DNA of 64,000 bases from Hippasteria phrygiana (GCA_037893225.1 JAZGUH010000534.1:124001-188000), one strand, 5' to 3'; shown: positions 43,108 through 56,105, counted from the stretch's first letter. The notes: generated from the letters alone by a model not told the origin. A program made the numbers and translations.

Positions 43108-43493
43108 TTTCCCACACAATATCGAATTTTCCCACACAATATGGTCGAATTTTCCCACACAATATGGTCGAATTTTCCCACACAATATGGTCGAATTTTC
43201 CCACACAATATGGTCGAATTTTCCCACACAATATGGTCGAATTTTCCCACACAATATGGTCGAATTTTCCCACACAATATGGTCGAATTTTCCCACACAA
43301 TATGGTCGAATTTTCCCACACAATATGGTCGAATTTTCCCACACAATATAGTCGAATTTTCCCACACAATATGGTCGAATTTTCCCACACAATATGGTCG
43401 AATTTTCCCACACAATATGGTCAAATTTTCCCACACAATATGGTCGAATTTCCCCACACAATATGGTCGAATTTTCCCACACAATATGGTAGA
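43108..43493. repeat. 23-bp minisatellite, about 17 copies
   Basis: The unit CGAATTTTCCCACACAATAT plus GGT is repeated with few changes. No stop codon occurs in the unit in any frame on either strand, and 23 is not a multiple of three, so open frames appear in all six frames. These are not genes. Confidence 0.95.
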
Positions 43494-46400
43494 AATTGAA
43501 CCTTCATAATTTCTCCCAAAAAAAGTCCCTGTGTCTACCAGTACAATGCTTGTTGACAAACCAGTGTGTGCAGGTACCATAAAATGCCAACCTTCCTTCC
43601 AAAAGAAAGTAAAAATTTGCCTTGTTCCGTATTATGTAGCTGGTTCTTTTGATTTTTCAATAGGGGCCTGGATTACTTACAAGAAGCCATAATTTTGACA
43701 GGAACCGATCCTCGATGTGAACTTGAATCAGCCAAAGAATCATTGCATCCAGTTTCTATTGTTCTTGCAAGTTCAACATAAACCTAGCTCCAGATGATAA
43801 TTTGTTTTCTGCTTGGACCTCAGGTGAAAGTTGGTCATACAAATTCTGAACCATCTGCATGAAATTACTCCTCTGGAGAAAATGCAACTTGCAGTTATCT
43901 CTAGCTCTGCATTATGCTACTTTGGGTATCCCACAAGAGAAAAGAGGCACCATGACAATGACTGCATTTTGCATGCTATCTGAGACTACTATTATACCTG
44001 ACTGAATGATGTCTTCTCGTCATGACATCTCAGTTCTTCTGGTATGCATATGATGCAGACATGCAATGTCTTAAATACAAATTGCAACAGGGATGCAAAA
44101 TCAATAAGATGTAGTACATTGTATGAGTCTCTTTGGCTGGACCTTAGTCACCTACTCATCTAATTAAAGTGCCTTGGATTTTCCAGTTACAATGCAATTG
44201 GTTGGTATAAATAGAAACATCACCCCAGATACCATTGGCCAATGGGCTTCCATTTAAAGGGGAATCCCCAGTACATGCAAAACAACCATGATGAGAAATA
44301 CATGTATAATGAAGGCACAATGGCATTATGCAAATCAGACTGATCCATTTTCAGGATAGGGGCACCAAACACAATCTGTGATGGCTGAGCAATGTATAAA
44401 AAGAGCGCGAAAATTAGTGGTCCAGTAGAACCGTAAAACCATTTATTGTCCCCCTTCTTGGTTCCCGCCAATTTTGTACTGGGAAAACTGATAAAAAACG
44501 AATGGTATCATAAAGCTGAAGGGGCGATGTTTGGTGTAGTACATGTAAATTGATAGCATAAGTTGATTCTGAGACGTCTAAATTGATTCAAACATTTTAT
44601 TTCATCAATGAAGTGAAGTGTATGCTGAACCGTCTATGTAAATCAACATAAATCTTTCTTTTAAAATAATTTGTATGAGGAGACTGATAAATCATTCAAG
44701 ATAATTGCCCGTGCTCGTCTGCTGTTACATATTTTATTATACTGAAAAAGCTCCTTTTTGGGTCTATTTTGAGTATTTGCAGCAATCAAAAACGGATTTT
44801 ATTCTTGGCTGTATTTTTTTTGCAACCACTGCACAAAAACATATTCCCGAATTACGGTGTAAACTGCATTTTCGCAAGCGTCATAAATGTAATCTGTTTT
44901 TTTCATGTACACTGGTTTTCATTTTGTAAATTCCCATTTTGTAACATTTAGAAACTTATTTTTCACTGTCTGAGAAATTACTCAGTCATAATCTGGAACT
45001 GGTTCCTGACATTAGCGGTCGGGTACTCTGGTACGGGTTCGGAGGCACAGCCCTAAATACATGATACTGTTGAAAACTTTAAAATCCATTTTTATCAACA
45101 ATTCTTGTTAAATGCAACTTTACAACAGGGCCTAGAGTACAGCCTACATTTGTTGAAATACCTCTTTTGGATTAAACTGCAACCACCTAAAAATATCCTA
45201 CTGTATTTAAGAAACTATTTTTGTCACACACTGATACACTCAATCAGAATTTAATTCTATTCATCAAGATCAAGGATTTCCTCATACATCGTTCATGTAT
45301 ATAGCACAAAGAAAAGTTTCCATTTTACTATAGGATTAGGCACACACATTCAAATAACAACTGGCAACACGATGCAATTTTGGGGGAATTCCCTTCTTTT
45401 TTTAAACCAGAAATTCAATGTAAAAATATGTGGTAAGTACACTACATAGGTACAAGGAAATTACTACGTATACAACATGTACATGTAATAGACAAAGTGG
45501 TTAGGTTTCCGGCCTAAAGAGTAATTTTTGGTCAGTGTACGATCAGTTTCTTCAAAGCAAAGTCTGTTTAAAAATTCAAGTTAATAAGTTTTTTTTTTAA
45601 AGCTAGTTGTTCAAGTAAGTTGTAAACATTCTGACATTTTCAGTATCAGTGGACCTTACCTGACCTACATATTTTCTACCGAGACCACACTTTTCACAGG
45701 TTAGTTTTAAACAATATTTGTGAGCAATATTTGATAGCTAGTCAAACTTTGGTGTCACTGGTCCCCATTTCACTTGTCCCAGTAGGCTGGTTCCAAAGGT
45801 CGACTAAACAGCATTCAGGTGCAGTTAGTTCAAAGGCCCTGACTGAAAGAGGCATCAGGATGTTTGCATGTTTTCCCTGATATTTTGTTTTCTTTTTGAT
45901 GAAAGTTATCCCTGAGAAGGCTTGATGCCTGGTAGGCTAACAATAGGGGACATCACTGTATACACTAACCACCACTGTATGGGCCTGTGGAGTAAGGGGG
46001 GGGGGGGGGGGGGGGGGGGGGGGCGGTCAACTTGTTCTTCCCCCCCCCCCAGAAAAATCTTGTTTTTTTTTTCTAGAAACTGAAAGTGCCACCACTTCAC
46101 AACTGGTACTCTGTCCTCCAACCCCTCCAACCCCTCCAAACCCCCCCAACCCCCCCCCCCCCCCAAGTGAAAAAATAAATAAATTGATGTCACCTTATCA
46201 ACAAAACTTTCACCCAACAGAGAGAATTAGCAAAGATGAACTTTTGTCTGACTTTTTTTATATCTTGGGCCCTGCTCATCAGGGCCTGTGCAGTTAAAAA
46301 AAAAAAAAAAAAAAACTTGAATGTAACCTATTCCGAAAGACGATTTGAAAACAATTAAGGTGCCTTTGGAACTTTTTCTGAAACATGCACATTTGCACAT

Positions 46401-47054
46401 GAACGTGGTTTTCACCGCTTAACGCTGGACAAATTGTAGATGAGTTTGTTGGACAGCAAAAGATATCTTTGCAGTAAGATTTTGATCTCTTGGCTGTGCA
46501 CAAGTGCCCAGCCATGTAATAAACAATTTAAAAGAACTAAATGCTTGTGAAAGTTGTGCCGACTGTGGTCTCAGTGGGTTTCTACACACATTGCAATAAT
46601 CTTGACCTTTGACATCAAGGTGGTCTTTGAATTTACACCGTCTAGGAAAACTTAAGACTGTCTACCATAGCTGTGCCCAGAACTAATTAGAAAGGATCTG
46701 GACATGTAATTTTCACGCTGGGATTATTTTGCAATGTATTTCATGATAATAGGAATGAACTTGCTTTCCTTGTAATGTTTATTTTATTTCATCTGTTACG
46801 AAAAATATTTAGTGACGGTATATATGTGTGAAATATTTTTATAGAGAACTTTCCCTTTCAAGAAGGAAAACAACTTCCTTTACAACTGGCCCAAGGAAAA
46901 CAAAACAAAACTTAGGAAACAAAACTTACTATTCAATTACATTTTTGATATGTTTCACAGGGCTTTAAAAGTAAAACCAAATTGTAAGAGCCAAAATAAG
47001 CCTGTACTTGCTGTATACATGTGCACGATTTTTCTTTCTTTAAATGCACATTTG
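43494..47054. other. long gene-poor stretch
   Basis: I see no supportable gene. It contains a G run of about 26 (45997-46022) and C runs (46039-46049 and 46142-46165) that could form strong secondary structure, and a 20-A run at about 46296. If the SDR gene is complete, its upstream exons would be expected here. Confidence 0.5.
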
Positions 47055-47370
47055 CCTTAAACAAGGCTAAAAGCCACTCAAGGTTTGGAGCTACAAAAGA
47101 CAGAATCAAAGATGCAAGAGGTAGGAATTAAGATTCGTCTTGAGGCAGGAAAGATCGTACGATAAAGGGAAATTAACATGCCCATGCCAAAGAATTCTTT
47201 AGACAATCATAAAAAGGCACAGCTTTTTGTTCTATAGCTACATATAAGTACAGCTTACAGGCAGATAGCCGAGTTCTGTGGTCAGACACCTTAACTGGAG
47301 GAACCAAGTTGGAGAAGCCGCTGGAACATTTACCAGATCAGATTAAGAATAGAATTGGATCTCCAGTAAT
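47055..47370 (-). mobile_element. LINE ORF2 tail fragment, second copy
   Basis: Shares CAAGGCTAAAAGCCACTC, GGAGCTACAA and CTTAACTGGAGGAACCAAG with the LINE tail at 5870-6215, in the same orientation, but with more substitutions and a deletion, so no open frame remains. Confidence 0.6.
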
Positions 47371-48060
47371 AGATGCCGAACTTTCAGTTTCAAGGAGAAA
47401 GGTTTCCTAAAACTGAAAAAGAATTGTGAAATTTGTAAGTAGAAGTGAAAACATACATTGTCTCACTAAATCCATATGTGTGACTATGTACATGTACATT
47501 ACATCACCAACAGTATCAGCACATACATGTATTGCACTGAAGTGGGATGGACTTGTTTTTCCGGTTCAAATCTGTCACTCGATCATGATGTTGGGTGACA
47601 TGAATTTCCTGCAAAAATATCCTTCAATCTAGATCATGTTTGAAAGCAGTTCTGCGAACTTCTGCCTCGATATTAATCTAACACCTTACATGTTGGTCGT
47701 CAGAGCCATCCAACATGTACATGTTCAAAACAAGTCCAGGAATACCTTTTGCATAAAAACTACCCAACAACATATCCTGGAATATTGTTTGAGGGGTTTT
47801 GAAAGTCAGTCACATTTGGAAGTCTGAATGTAAATACATGTACATTAATTTGTTTGTTTATATTGTGCAATATTTTCATCATTTGTAGATATGTAGGAGC
47901 AATAATACTTGTATGTCTCCCCCTCCCCCTCCCCCTCCCCCTCCCCCATCAGCACATTTTTAGCTTAACGCTCAGAAACTCATATCTCAAATTTTTTTTC
48001 CTCAGCTTATGACACTCACTTAGAGCCACTTTTACTGTTTAAATTTCAGTTAACGTTGAC
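47371..48060. other. upstream region of the LRR gene
   Basis: No gene seen. A (CCCCCT)n run lies at 47921-47948. Confidence 0.45.
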
Positions 48061-48106
48061 AACCTGCGGGTAGCCTAAGAAGCTGCAATGTCTCACCTTG
48101 ACTACC

Positions 48107-48552
48107 ATGGCATCCAAGGTCAGCGTAGTTCTCCTCATCTACATTGTCAGCAGAGTCGACGCATCCCAATTAACCACCTGCAACGCCACCTGCACGTATA
48201 CAGCGTGGGCTGCGGATGCCAACTGCCGTAACTTCGGCTTGACCCAAGTCCCCCAGGGATGCAATTCATCGGAGACGGTAGACCTGCGAAACAACGAGCT
48301 CCAATTCCTCGGGCCAGGTAGCTTCGCGGGCTACCGGCTGCTGCGGTACCTCGACCTCGAGTTGAATCTCATTGCGAGCATCACCCGAGGGGCGTTTCAA
48401 GGATGCGTCTCACTTCAGAACATCTATCTGCAGTTTAACATCCTGACATGGGTCAGGGAGGGGGTGTTTGAGGGGGCGACCGACCTCAAATGGCTTTTTT
48501 GAATCAGAACAGAATCACTGACATACACCCGGATGCCTTCCGAGGATTAAGT
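48107..48552 (+). pseudogene. LRR receptor N-terminal exon, frameshifted
   Basis: ATG at 48107 opens a signal peptide (MASKVSVVLLIYIVSRVDA), an LRRNT-like cysteine cap (CNATCTYTAW, DANCRNFGLTQVPQGC) and typical leucine-rich repeats: VDLRNNELQFLGPGSF, LRYLDLELNLIASIT, LQNIYLQFNILTWV. The frame ends at TGA 48500, but after a run of six T the next frame continues the repeat as NQNRITDIHPDAFRGL, so one base appears lost in the T run. The exon then ends near 48552 and LINE-like DNA begins about 200 bp on. Proteins like this are secreted or membrane pattern receptors. The frameshift could be real or a homopolymer sequencing error. Confidence 0.8.
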
Positions 48553-48759
48553 AAAAAACAAACACTAAAATTATTTGGAACAAAATCAAACGAATCTAGA
48601 AAACACGTATTTTAAATAGTATCTCCGTCCTTCGTTGTAACAACATGGATGCTATCACTGATGGAGAAAAGGCCGTATACTTGCCGTATATTAGTAACGT
48701 TGTCCTGAAACACCTCCCTGTTAAAATTCGTCACTATATACTTGCTTTTTATCTTTAAC

Positions 48760-49460
48760 TGTATCTGGCATACTTCTAAATGCCCAAAACAATGGGAAGA
48801 TCGAGGCTATCCTCATTCCCATCCTCAAACCTGGAAAAGACTCAACAAATCATTTATCATACAGACCCATTGCCTTAACCTCTACCCTCTGTAAAATCTT
48901 GGAACGTATGGTCAACTCCCGCCTCCTTTGGTACATGGAAACTCATAATTTTCTTTCAAAACTCAGAGTGGATTCAGGAAAGGAAGAACCACCAAAGACC
49001 ACATTCTCAATTTCGAATCCTCTATCAACAAAACCCGCTCCAACAAAAAAAGCACCCTTGCTGTCTTCCTTGGTATAGAAAAAAAGCTTACGATATGCTA
49101 TGGCGGAAAGGCATTATAATTAAATTACACTCCTTAGATCAAATTTTCTTAGCGACAGGAAAATCCAAGTCCGGGTCAACAATCTTGTCTCTGAAGGAAG
49201 GACCTTGGAAAATTGAGTTTTTATTCAACATCGCTGTTAACGACCTCGTCAATGAAGTCACCAACGTCAACATCTCTCAATACGCTGATGACATCGCTAT
49301 TTGGAAATCAAACAGAAATATTCCTTACTTACAAAAGAAAATCCAACAAAACCTTGATAATATCAACAGATGGTGCGGAAAATGGGGATTTAAATTATCT
49401 GCCCCCAAAACAATTGCCGTTCCTTTCACGAATAAAAAAAAAAAAACCTCAGTAGTATAG
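48760..49460 (+). pseudogene. LINE reverse transcriptase fragment
   Basis: Plus-strand frames encode IEAILIPILKPGKDSTN, YRPIALTSTLCKILERMV, then in other frames VNNLVSEGRTLEN and SQYADDIAIWKSN (catalytic YADD) and WGFKLSAPKT. At least four frame changes and some stops show it is dead. It may be of the RNase-H-bearing LINE family whose tail pieces lie at 30420 and 34590. Confidence 0.8.
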
Positions 49461-49483
49461 GAAGCTCCGATTCAGCAACAACT

Positions 49484-49582
49484 CCTTTTCTCTCTCCCCG
49501 CACTCCCTGCCCTTCCCCTTCTCTTCCCTCCCCTTCTCTTCTCTTCTCTCCCCTTCCTCTTCCCCTTCCCCTCCCCCTTATT
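49484..49582. repeat. CT-rich low-complexity tract
   Basis: Nearly pure pyrimidine (CTCTTCTCTTCTCTCCCC-like) between the LINE RT and the Polinton-type element. Confidence 0.85.
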
Positions 49583-50155
49583 TTAGTCAAATGTAGAAAA
49601 CTATTTTCGTTAAATCAAGTCGTAGGCCTATAGTTGTCCAGCATAATTTGAAAAAATCGCAAAAATTTAAAAAAATTAAACTTATCTAATTATGTCGTAT
49701 AGGTACCCAGCAGATTTCAAAAATCATTAAAGAAAGGAAAATCCCCCCAAAATTTCGGGTGTCCAAAAAAATGTCATTTGTTATAAGCCAAAAAGAATTA
49801 TATTTTTTTTAATTAAAAAAAATATATTATATTGCCATAATAAAAATGGAAACAAGACCTTCAATCTATGCATACACTAGAGGGTCTTTAAAAATCTGTA
49901 GAACAACGAGACATTTTAAACCCGCAACGAACCAACCATAAACTGCAGGCTTTACGAGGTTATTTAAATTGGAAATTACCCCGACTACGTAGTGTAGTAC
50001 AAGAGTACCATATACCGTAGCCTCGGCAAGCTACGTATACTAAACGAGACTACATTCAAGCTATACGAACACTCGACGCGTTGCGGGGAAAAGAATAAAC
50101 AAGAAAACAACATAGTAGTCCCGCAGCAACTCAACTAAAATCGACAAGACTACAT

Positions 50156-53100
50156 TTGAGCTACAAAAAAAAAAAAAAAAAAATTAATTTGATAATAAAA
50201 TCAAAAGAAAGTCTCGAGCAAATCGTGACCGATAAAAATATCCGAGTCATTTCTACGGGTAGAAATGGCAAAACGCAGAAAAAAGATTACATCGAAGCTA
50301 TAACAAAATTTAAATCTCCGAATATTTTTCGAGAATCAGATTTTCAAGAGACGAGAAGATTTGCAAACAGTTATAGAAATTGGGAACTTGTTCCAAATCT
50401 GTTTACCGATGATCCGGAACAATTTTACAATACCCACGTGTCAATGATCAAAAGAAAAATTACTCCTGAATTAAGAGAAATAAAAACGATGAAACTTCAG
50501 ATTGCTATGAAAGTTAATTATAAAAAAATAACGTCGGATGGTAAGACTGTAACATCGACGGCAACAAATTTTAGTCATCAAAATCGTGTCTTAAAATAAT
50601 GAGAGCGATATACAAACAACGCTCAGACAACAATTTGAAACGATACTATCTATACGATAGATAAATACACAAATGAAGGAAGTGGTTGGATCATAGATAA
50701 AATACTAGCGTTTTACATCAACATAAACAGGGTTAACCCTATGATAGGTGCTTCTTACGTAGAACTACCCGAATTTATCGATAAAAAACACGCAACCGTC
50801 AACATAAAAAACGAAGACCAAGAGTGTATATAAGATGGTGTATAAGAGCCGCTTTGGGAATATATACCGATAAAGTTAAAAAACCAAATAGAAACAAACC
50901 CAAATTACAAATTTAACGGAAATAGAACTGCTATTTATAAAACTGATGACGGATTAAATTTTAAAGATGTAGACTTTCCCACACCAATACATCAGATACC
51001 GACAATAGAAAGACAAAATAATATAAGTATAGGTAAACGTGTTTGGATATGAAGAATGGATATATCCATTATACCTGTCTAAAAACCCAGATGCTCCAAC
51101 TTGCGTTAATTTGCTGTTATTTAACGGTCATTATTGCTGGATAAATAACTTGTCTATAGATTATTGTCTAGCGTTACAAAGAGTCAACATCGTAAACATT
51201 TTTGCTTGACATGTTTATCGCATTTTAATTTGTTAGAAAAGTTGGAATTACACGAGCTAGATTGCAATGGAATAGACTCACCTCCATCCAGGGTCGTAAT
51301 GCCAAAACCGGACAATAATATATTAAAGGTCAAAAACTTTAAAATGTTCGTCATATACGCCGATTTTGAATCTATATTAGAAAAAACAACAAGCCAGTCT
51401 AAAAATCACATTCACAGAGCCTGCGGATATTCATACGTTGTCGTTAGATGCGATGGTCGTAAAATGAAGCAAAAGACATATAGAGGTAGAAACGCTGTAG
51501 CCTTCATTTTATAACCTCGTTGAAAAGAATGGAATCTAAAATTAGCACCTTACTCGCTAACGCTAAGCCGATGGAATATGCTTTAAAAGACGAAATAATT
51601 CACCTAAACTCCAATGAGTGCTGGATTTGCGAGAAACCAATTTACCCAAATTACTCTTGTAATTGTCATTGCGACAAGCATAAAGAACAAAATTTGAAAA
51701 TAAAAGAAGAAAGAGGATACTCGTTCAAAAGGGATAAGTCGAGAAAATATGTATGCGTTGCGAAAAGAGGATTAACAAATTTCGAAAAGTCAGAGATCAC
51801 TGTCACATCACCGGTAAATATCGCGGCGCTGCACACGCTTACTGTAATCTTAAATTACAAATACGACCTTATAGTATGCCAATACCAGTCATCTTTCACA
51901 ATTTAGAGAATTACGACGCACACTTGATCATGCAGGGTATTTCAAAGTACAATGTATCAAGAAGACAACGGATGCATACCAAAAAATTCAGAAAAATACA
52001 TTTCATTCTCGGTCGGCCAATATAGATTTATCGACTCGTTTCATTTTATGTCCAGCGCTCTTGACAATTTGGTAAAATCTTGTCCGAGAGAATCTTTTAG
52101 TTTACTCTTAAAACATTTTAGCGAAGAGAACGTAGACATCTTATTACAAAAGGGTGTTTATCCGTACGAGTATATGGACACTCATGAACAATTTAACGAG
52201 ACTCGTTTACCACCCAAGGAGTGTTTTTATAGCGGTCTAAAGAACAAACACAAATCCAACGAAGACTGTGAAAGAGCGCAACGAGTATGGGAAAAATTTA
52301 ACATTAAAAACTTAGGCGAATATCACGACTTGTACGTGACTACAGACACTTTGTTACTCGCTGGGGTATTTGAGAATTTTAGGCAAATGTGTAGAACAAA
52401 CTACAAATTAGATCCTGCCAATTCCTACACAGCACCGGGTTTATCGTGGGACGCGCTGTTGAGACACTCGAAAATTGAATTGGAACTTTTGACCGATATA
52501 GACAAACACTTATTTTTTGAAAAGGCGAAAAGAGGAGGAATATCGAGTGTTGGAAGCGCTAGATATTTCAATGCTAATAACAAGTATCTAAAAGATTACG
52601 ACCCTGATAAACCGGACTCCTCTATTCTCTATCTCGATGCCAACAATTTATACGGATGGGCTATGAGTCAATACTTACCATACGGAGGATTTAAATGGGT
52701 CAATGCAAATCAATTTACCCACGATCGCGTCATGTCGCTAAGTAACACTTTTAAAACGGGATATATGTTTGAGGTAACCCTTGAATACCCCTCTTGTTTA
52801 CACGACCTCCACAATGATTATCCGCTAGCGTCGGATAATATAGTTATACCGGAAGAATGGTCACCAGAAGAGTATGAATTCGATTGGGTATAGCGCTAAT
52901 GTGCCGAAATTAACAGGTACGCTATATACTAAAAAAAAATGTATTACACTACATCAATTTGAAACAATGTCTGAGGCTGGGTTTAAAACTAACGCAAGTA
53001 CATCGAGCTCTACAATTTAAACAAGCACTTTGGATGAAATCATACATCGACAAAAACACCCAACTATATAAGAACGAAATCAAAGTCAGATTTTGAAAAG

Positions 53101-53745
53101 GATTTTTTCAAGTTGATGAACAACTCGGTATTTGGCAAAACGATGGAAAATGTCAGAAGTAGAATAGTTGGAATTTTACTGCGAGACGATCAAGTCGAAG
53201 AATACCAAGAAATAGTGTCTAAACCGAGCTACAAGTCTACTACCGCGTTTAAAGAATGCAGTTTATTATTTGTAGAATCGTACATAACTAAAGTTCATTT
53301 ATACAAACCCATCTATTGCGGCGCTAGTATCTTGGACTTATCAAAAATCCTCATGTACGACGTTTACTACAATACATTAAAAAAGACATATGGAGACAGA
53401 GTTAGGTTGATGTATACCGACACAGACAATCTGTTGTTGATTGTCTATACAAAAGACGTTTATCTAGACATGAAAAGGAGGTCCGACTTGTACGATTTTT
53501 GCAACTATCCGCAAGACCACGAGTTATTCTCGAATGAAAATAGAAAGGTCATCGGTAAATTTAAAGATGAGTGTGGAGACGAGCTATTAGCGAAGCAGTT
53601 TGTATCAGACCAAAGATGTATTCGATTTTATACGGAGATAATGACGTTATAAAGAAGGCTAAGGGTGTCAACAAAGTTACTATAAACAACGAGTTATCAT
53701 ACAAAAATTTAAAAAATTGCGTTTTAGAACGCGATTTATAGAAGT
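50156..53745 (+). pseudogene. protein-primed family B DNA polymerase, broken
   Basis: The N-terminal part lies at 50156-50599 and continues in scattered frames to 51190. Then come FVIYADFESIL (exonuclease motif I), a cysteine-rich insert ECWICEKPIYPNYSC, RDHCHITGKYRGAAHAYC, FHNLENYDAHLI (exonuclease II), the long frame 51952-52893 with YLDANNLYGWAMSQ (polymerase motif A), MNNSVFGKTMENVR (motif B) and LMYTDTDNLLL (motif C). The order and motifs are those of Polinton/adintovirus PolB, which copies the element from a protein primer. Frameshifts or stops occur at about 50600, 50835, 51050, 51515, 51780, 51950, 52893 and 53645, so no full enzyme is made. Usual length is about 1100 residues, which fits the span. 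Confidence 0.85.
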
Positions 53746-53863
53746 AAGCTGAATCCTCATAGAAGTTAAAAAAAAAACCTAGAGCGATTAAGGGTTTGAG
53801 ACAATCGGTGGTCATTACTCATAATCCTAGTACTATAGACGCGAATTAACCGTTAAATGTCCA

Positions 53864-54978
53864 ATGTTGAGTCCAGAAGACGTGGTTGTACCCGGTACGA
53901 GTCGATTGTCTTTCAACATTGACTTAGAGTCTGAAGGCACTGGCGCTGATGACAATAGAACTCTGTACAATAACGTGGGGCGAAATTTGATCAAAAAATT
54001 TAGAATATGTCTCGAATGTAAAGGGATTCTAAACTTTTACGACGCGGATATATTCAACGTTTTTAAAGACATGTGATGGCGACCTAAAAATTTGGAACAT
54101 TCGTACCGAGGAATCGAATCTCCCAACATTACAAAAATACAAATCGGAGCGGATGATGCGAATTCGGGAAAAGACAAAGCCATAGCCGATGCTTACAAAA
54201 ATAGATATTGCATTCCTCTAGATTTTGAAATGCTTAGGGATAATCAACCGTTTCATCCATCGGCGCTCAACGACAGACTAACGTACGAGTTTACGTTTAA
54301 CAATCACGAAAGCGTCGTCAAGTCTACAGATACCGAAGCCCGAAGTAGGCCTACACAATTTCTGGGTTGTCTCTTGAATTTGACGTGGTGACCAATAAAA
54401 CGTTAGCTTCTGCCATCAGACAAAAATATCGAGGCAAGACTCCTTTTCTATTTGATCAAGTTCAAAGATATCTCGTCAGAGACTTAGACAAATCCGATAC
54501 GACTTGGAACATTAATCTGAACCAATCGATTAAAAGTCTAAAGGGAGTACTACTTTTATTCAAGGAACCTAGTAACAAAAACCCTAAAATCGAAAAAGTA
54601 AACGTCACGATTGAGGGTAAACCGAATCAATTGTACAGTCAAGGTATGAGGCGTTTTCAACACTGGGAAGAAATTTGCAAGTTTTTCGGAGACTCTCACA
54701 CGGAATTTGGTGCCGGTGTGACCAAAGACCTAAGCCTGTGGAACCTGACGATGGGTGAGTACTTTACAAATAATTACGGACTTTGGTTAGACATGAGAGT
54801 GACGGATGACAATAAAAGTCACGGTTCGGGCAGGAGAATAGGAGAATTAGGTGGTGGCATTTCTATTCATTTAGAAAAAGAAGCAGAGACTGCTGGGGCT
54901 CTAAAATGTTACGTTTTCTTGGTAATGGACGCGCAAATGATTATCGAAGATGGAAGATTTAGCGGCGTTTACTATTAA
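53864..54978 (+). pseudogene. capsid-like protein of the Polinton-type element, broken
   Basis: Three consecutive frames (53864-54076, 54092-54391, 54367-54978) read as one protein of about 370 residues. Recognisable stretches include RLSFNIDLESEGTGADD, YCIPLDFEMLRDNQPFHPSA and WNINLNQSIKSLKGVLLLF. It sits between polymerase and packaging ATPase, where Polinton-type elements often keep the major capsid gene, and the beta-rich pattern would suit a double jelly-roll fold. That identification is inference from position and general look; a structure prediction would decide. Breaks are a TGA near 54076 and a frame change near 54390. Confidence 0.5.
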
Positions 54979-55028
54979 AATATCGGGGGTATAATTAAAT
55001 ACCATTTCCTAATACACCTCACTGCGCC

Positions 55029-55480
55029 TTGATATGCGGTAGAACCAACTCTGGTAAAACTAAATATGTTTTAGACTTGTTGGAAACAGAGTATAGGAGT
55101 CACTTTGAAAAGATTGTCGTCATTTGCCCCATGTTTAGTAACAACAAGTCTTATCACGAGAGAGATTGGCTTTGGTTAGATCCCGAGATATACCTATGCG
55201 ACTTGGAAGTGGAAAAAATATCTCTCAACAAAGCTTTGGAATTTTATAGAACCAGACTACGAGGATTACACGTTTTATTTTTGATAGACGACTGTAGCGC
55301 GGAACAAGAAATAAAAAATCGTAAAGCGGCTTTGGATAAAAACACTTGTACGTTGACGAAGTTGGCCTTTAAGCGGTAGACACGACAATCGATACTGTTG
55401 GTTGTTGACTCAAAAGTACAATTGCGTAATGACGTAGTTCGATCAATGTCTTGATGAAAATGACGCGGTACCTTTATGTG
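55029..55480 (+). pseudogene. FtsK/HerA-type DNA packaging ATPase, broken
   Basis: ICGRTNSGKTKYVLDLL carries a Walker A motif (GRTNSGKT) and LHVLFLIDDCSAE a Walker B with two Asp. The frame stops at 55379, but GRHDNRYCWLLTQKYN continues the family's conserved C-terminal block in another frame. Packaging ATPases of this type drive DNA into capsids in Polintons and related viruses. There is no ATG before the Walker A motif, so the N-terminus is degraded. Confidence 0.8.
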
Positions 55481-55499
55481 CTGTCACTTAATTGTACTA

Positions 55500-55892
55500 A
55501 TAAATCACCAACACCATGAACACTGTGTATGAGCTCAAACAATTAATTTTAATGACACCAAAACACAAGTGCAATGTTTGACAAACAGTTAAAAAAAAAA
55601 GGGATACGATCGTATCAGGCCTTAAAAATACAATTGAGATCTCACTTAGACGCGCGCCACGGAACAAATGACAACAGTGTCCAATAGTGGCAATACTGTT
55701 TCATAAAATGTTCACAGTTCAAAACTTGGTTCAAAGCCACAGCTTGCTGCACATTCACAGGAACGTTCACCTCTGTCCCCTCCAATTCTGCAATTCACCA
55801 GATGTCCATATACACACTGGCACCTTTCAGGCACCAGCAGGGACGCTCACTCAGTCACTGTTCTTAACTGTTCAAGCCGAACGAAGTGACTA
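55500..55892. other. no gene recognised
   Basis: Follows the Polinton-type element; contains the palindrome ATACGATCGTAT at about 55602. No feature supported and no terminal repeat identified. Confidence 0.4.
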
Positions 55893-56105
55893 AACCCACT
55901 GGTCAGACTGGGTGGGCTGAGCTGTTGAAGCAGGCTAGGTTGGCTGAACTGGCTTAGCCAACCTACTGACTGGCTGACGCCAACGGCTAAGCTGATGAAC
56001 CGGGCTAGGCTGGCTGAAGTGGCTTGGCCAACCAACTGACTGGGTGGGCTGACGGCTGAGCTGATGAAGCGGGCTAGGCTGGCTGAACTGGCTCAGCCAA
56101 CCAAC
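55893..56105. repeat. ~75-bp minisatellite (about 3 copies)
   Basis: Units contain GGGCTAGGCTGGCTGAACTG, then GGCTnAGCCAACCAACTGAC and GGCTGACGGCTGAGCTGATG, with internal GGCT/AGCC inverted repeats. It ends abruptly where LINE coding sequence begins. Confidence 0.75.

Larger units (their letters stand above)
49800..55500 (+). mobile_element. decayed Polinton-type (virus-like) element
   Basis: All recognisable frames are on the plus strand in the order protein-primed DNA polymerase, capsid-like protein, packaging ATPase. The A+T content and codon use (AAA, AAT, TTA rich) differ from the host exons. Every gene carries frameshifts or stops. Integrase, maturation protease and minor capsid genes were not recognised, and terminal inverted repeats were not found. 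The upstream stretch at 49800-49860 contains TATTGCCATAATAAAA, shared with the fragment at 28141. Confidence 0.75.

Noticed and set aside
43108..43493. Possible CRISPR array
   Set aside because: Repeats are directly adjacent with no unique spacers, and the genome is eukaryotic.
43038..43580. Six overlapping open frames of 86-180 residues
   Set aside because: Artefact of a 23-bp minisatellite without stop codons in any frame.
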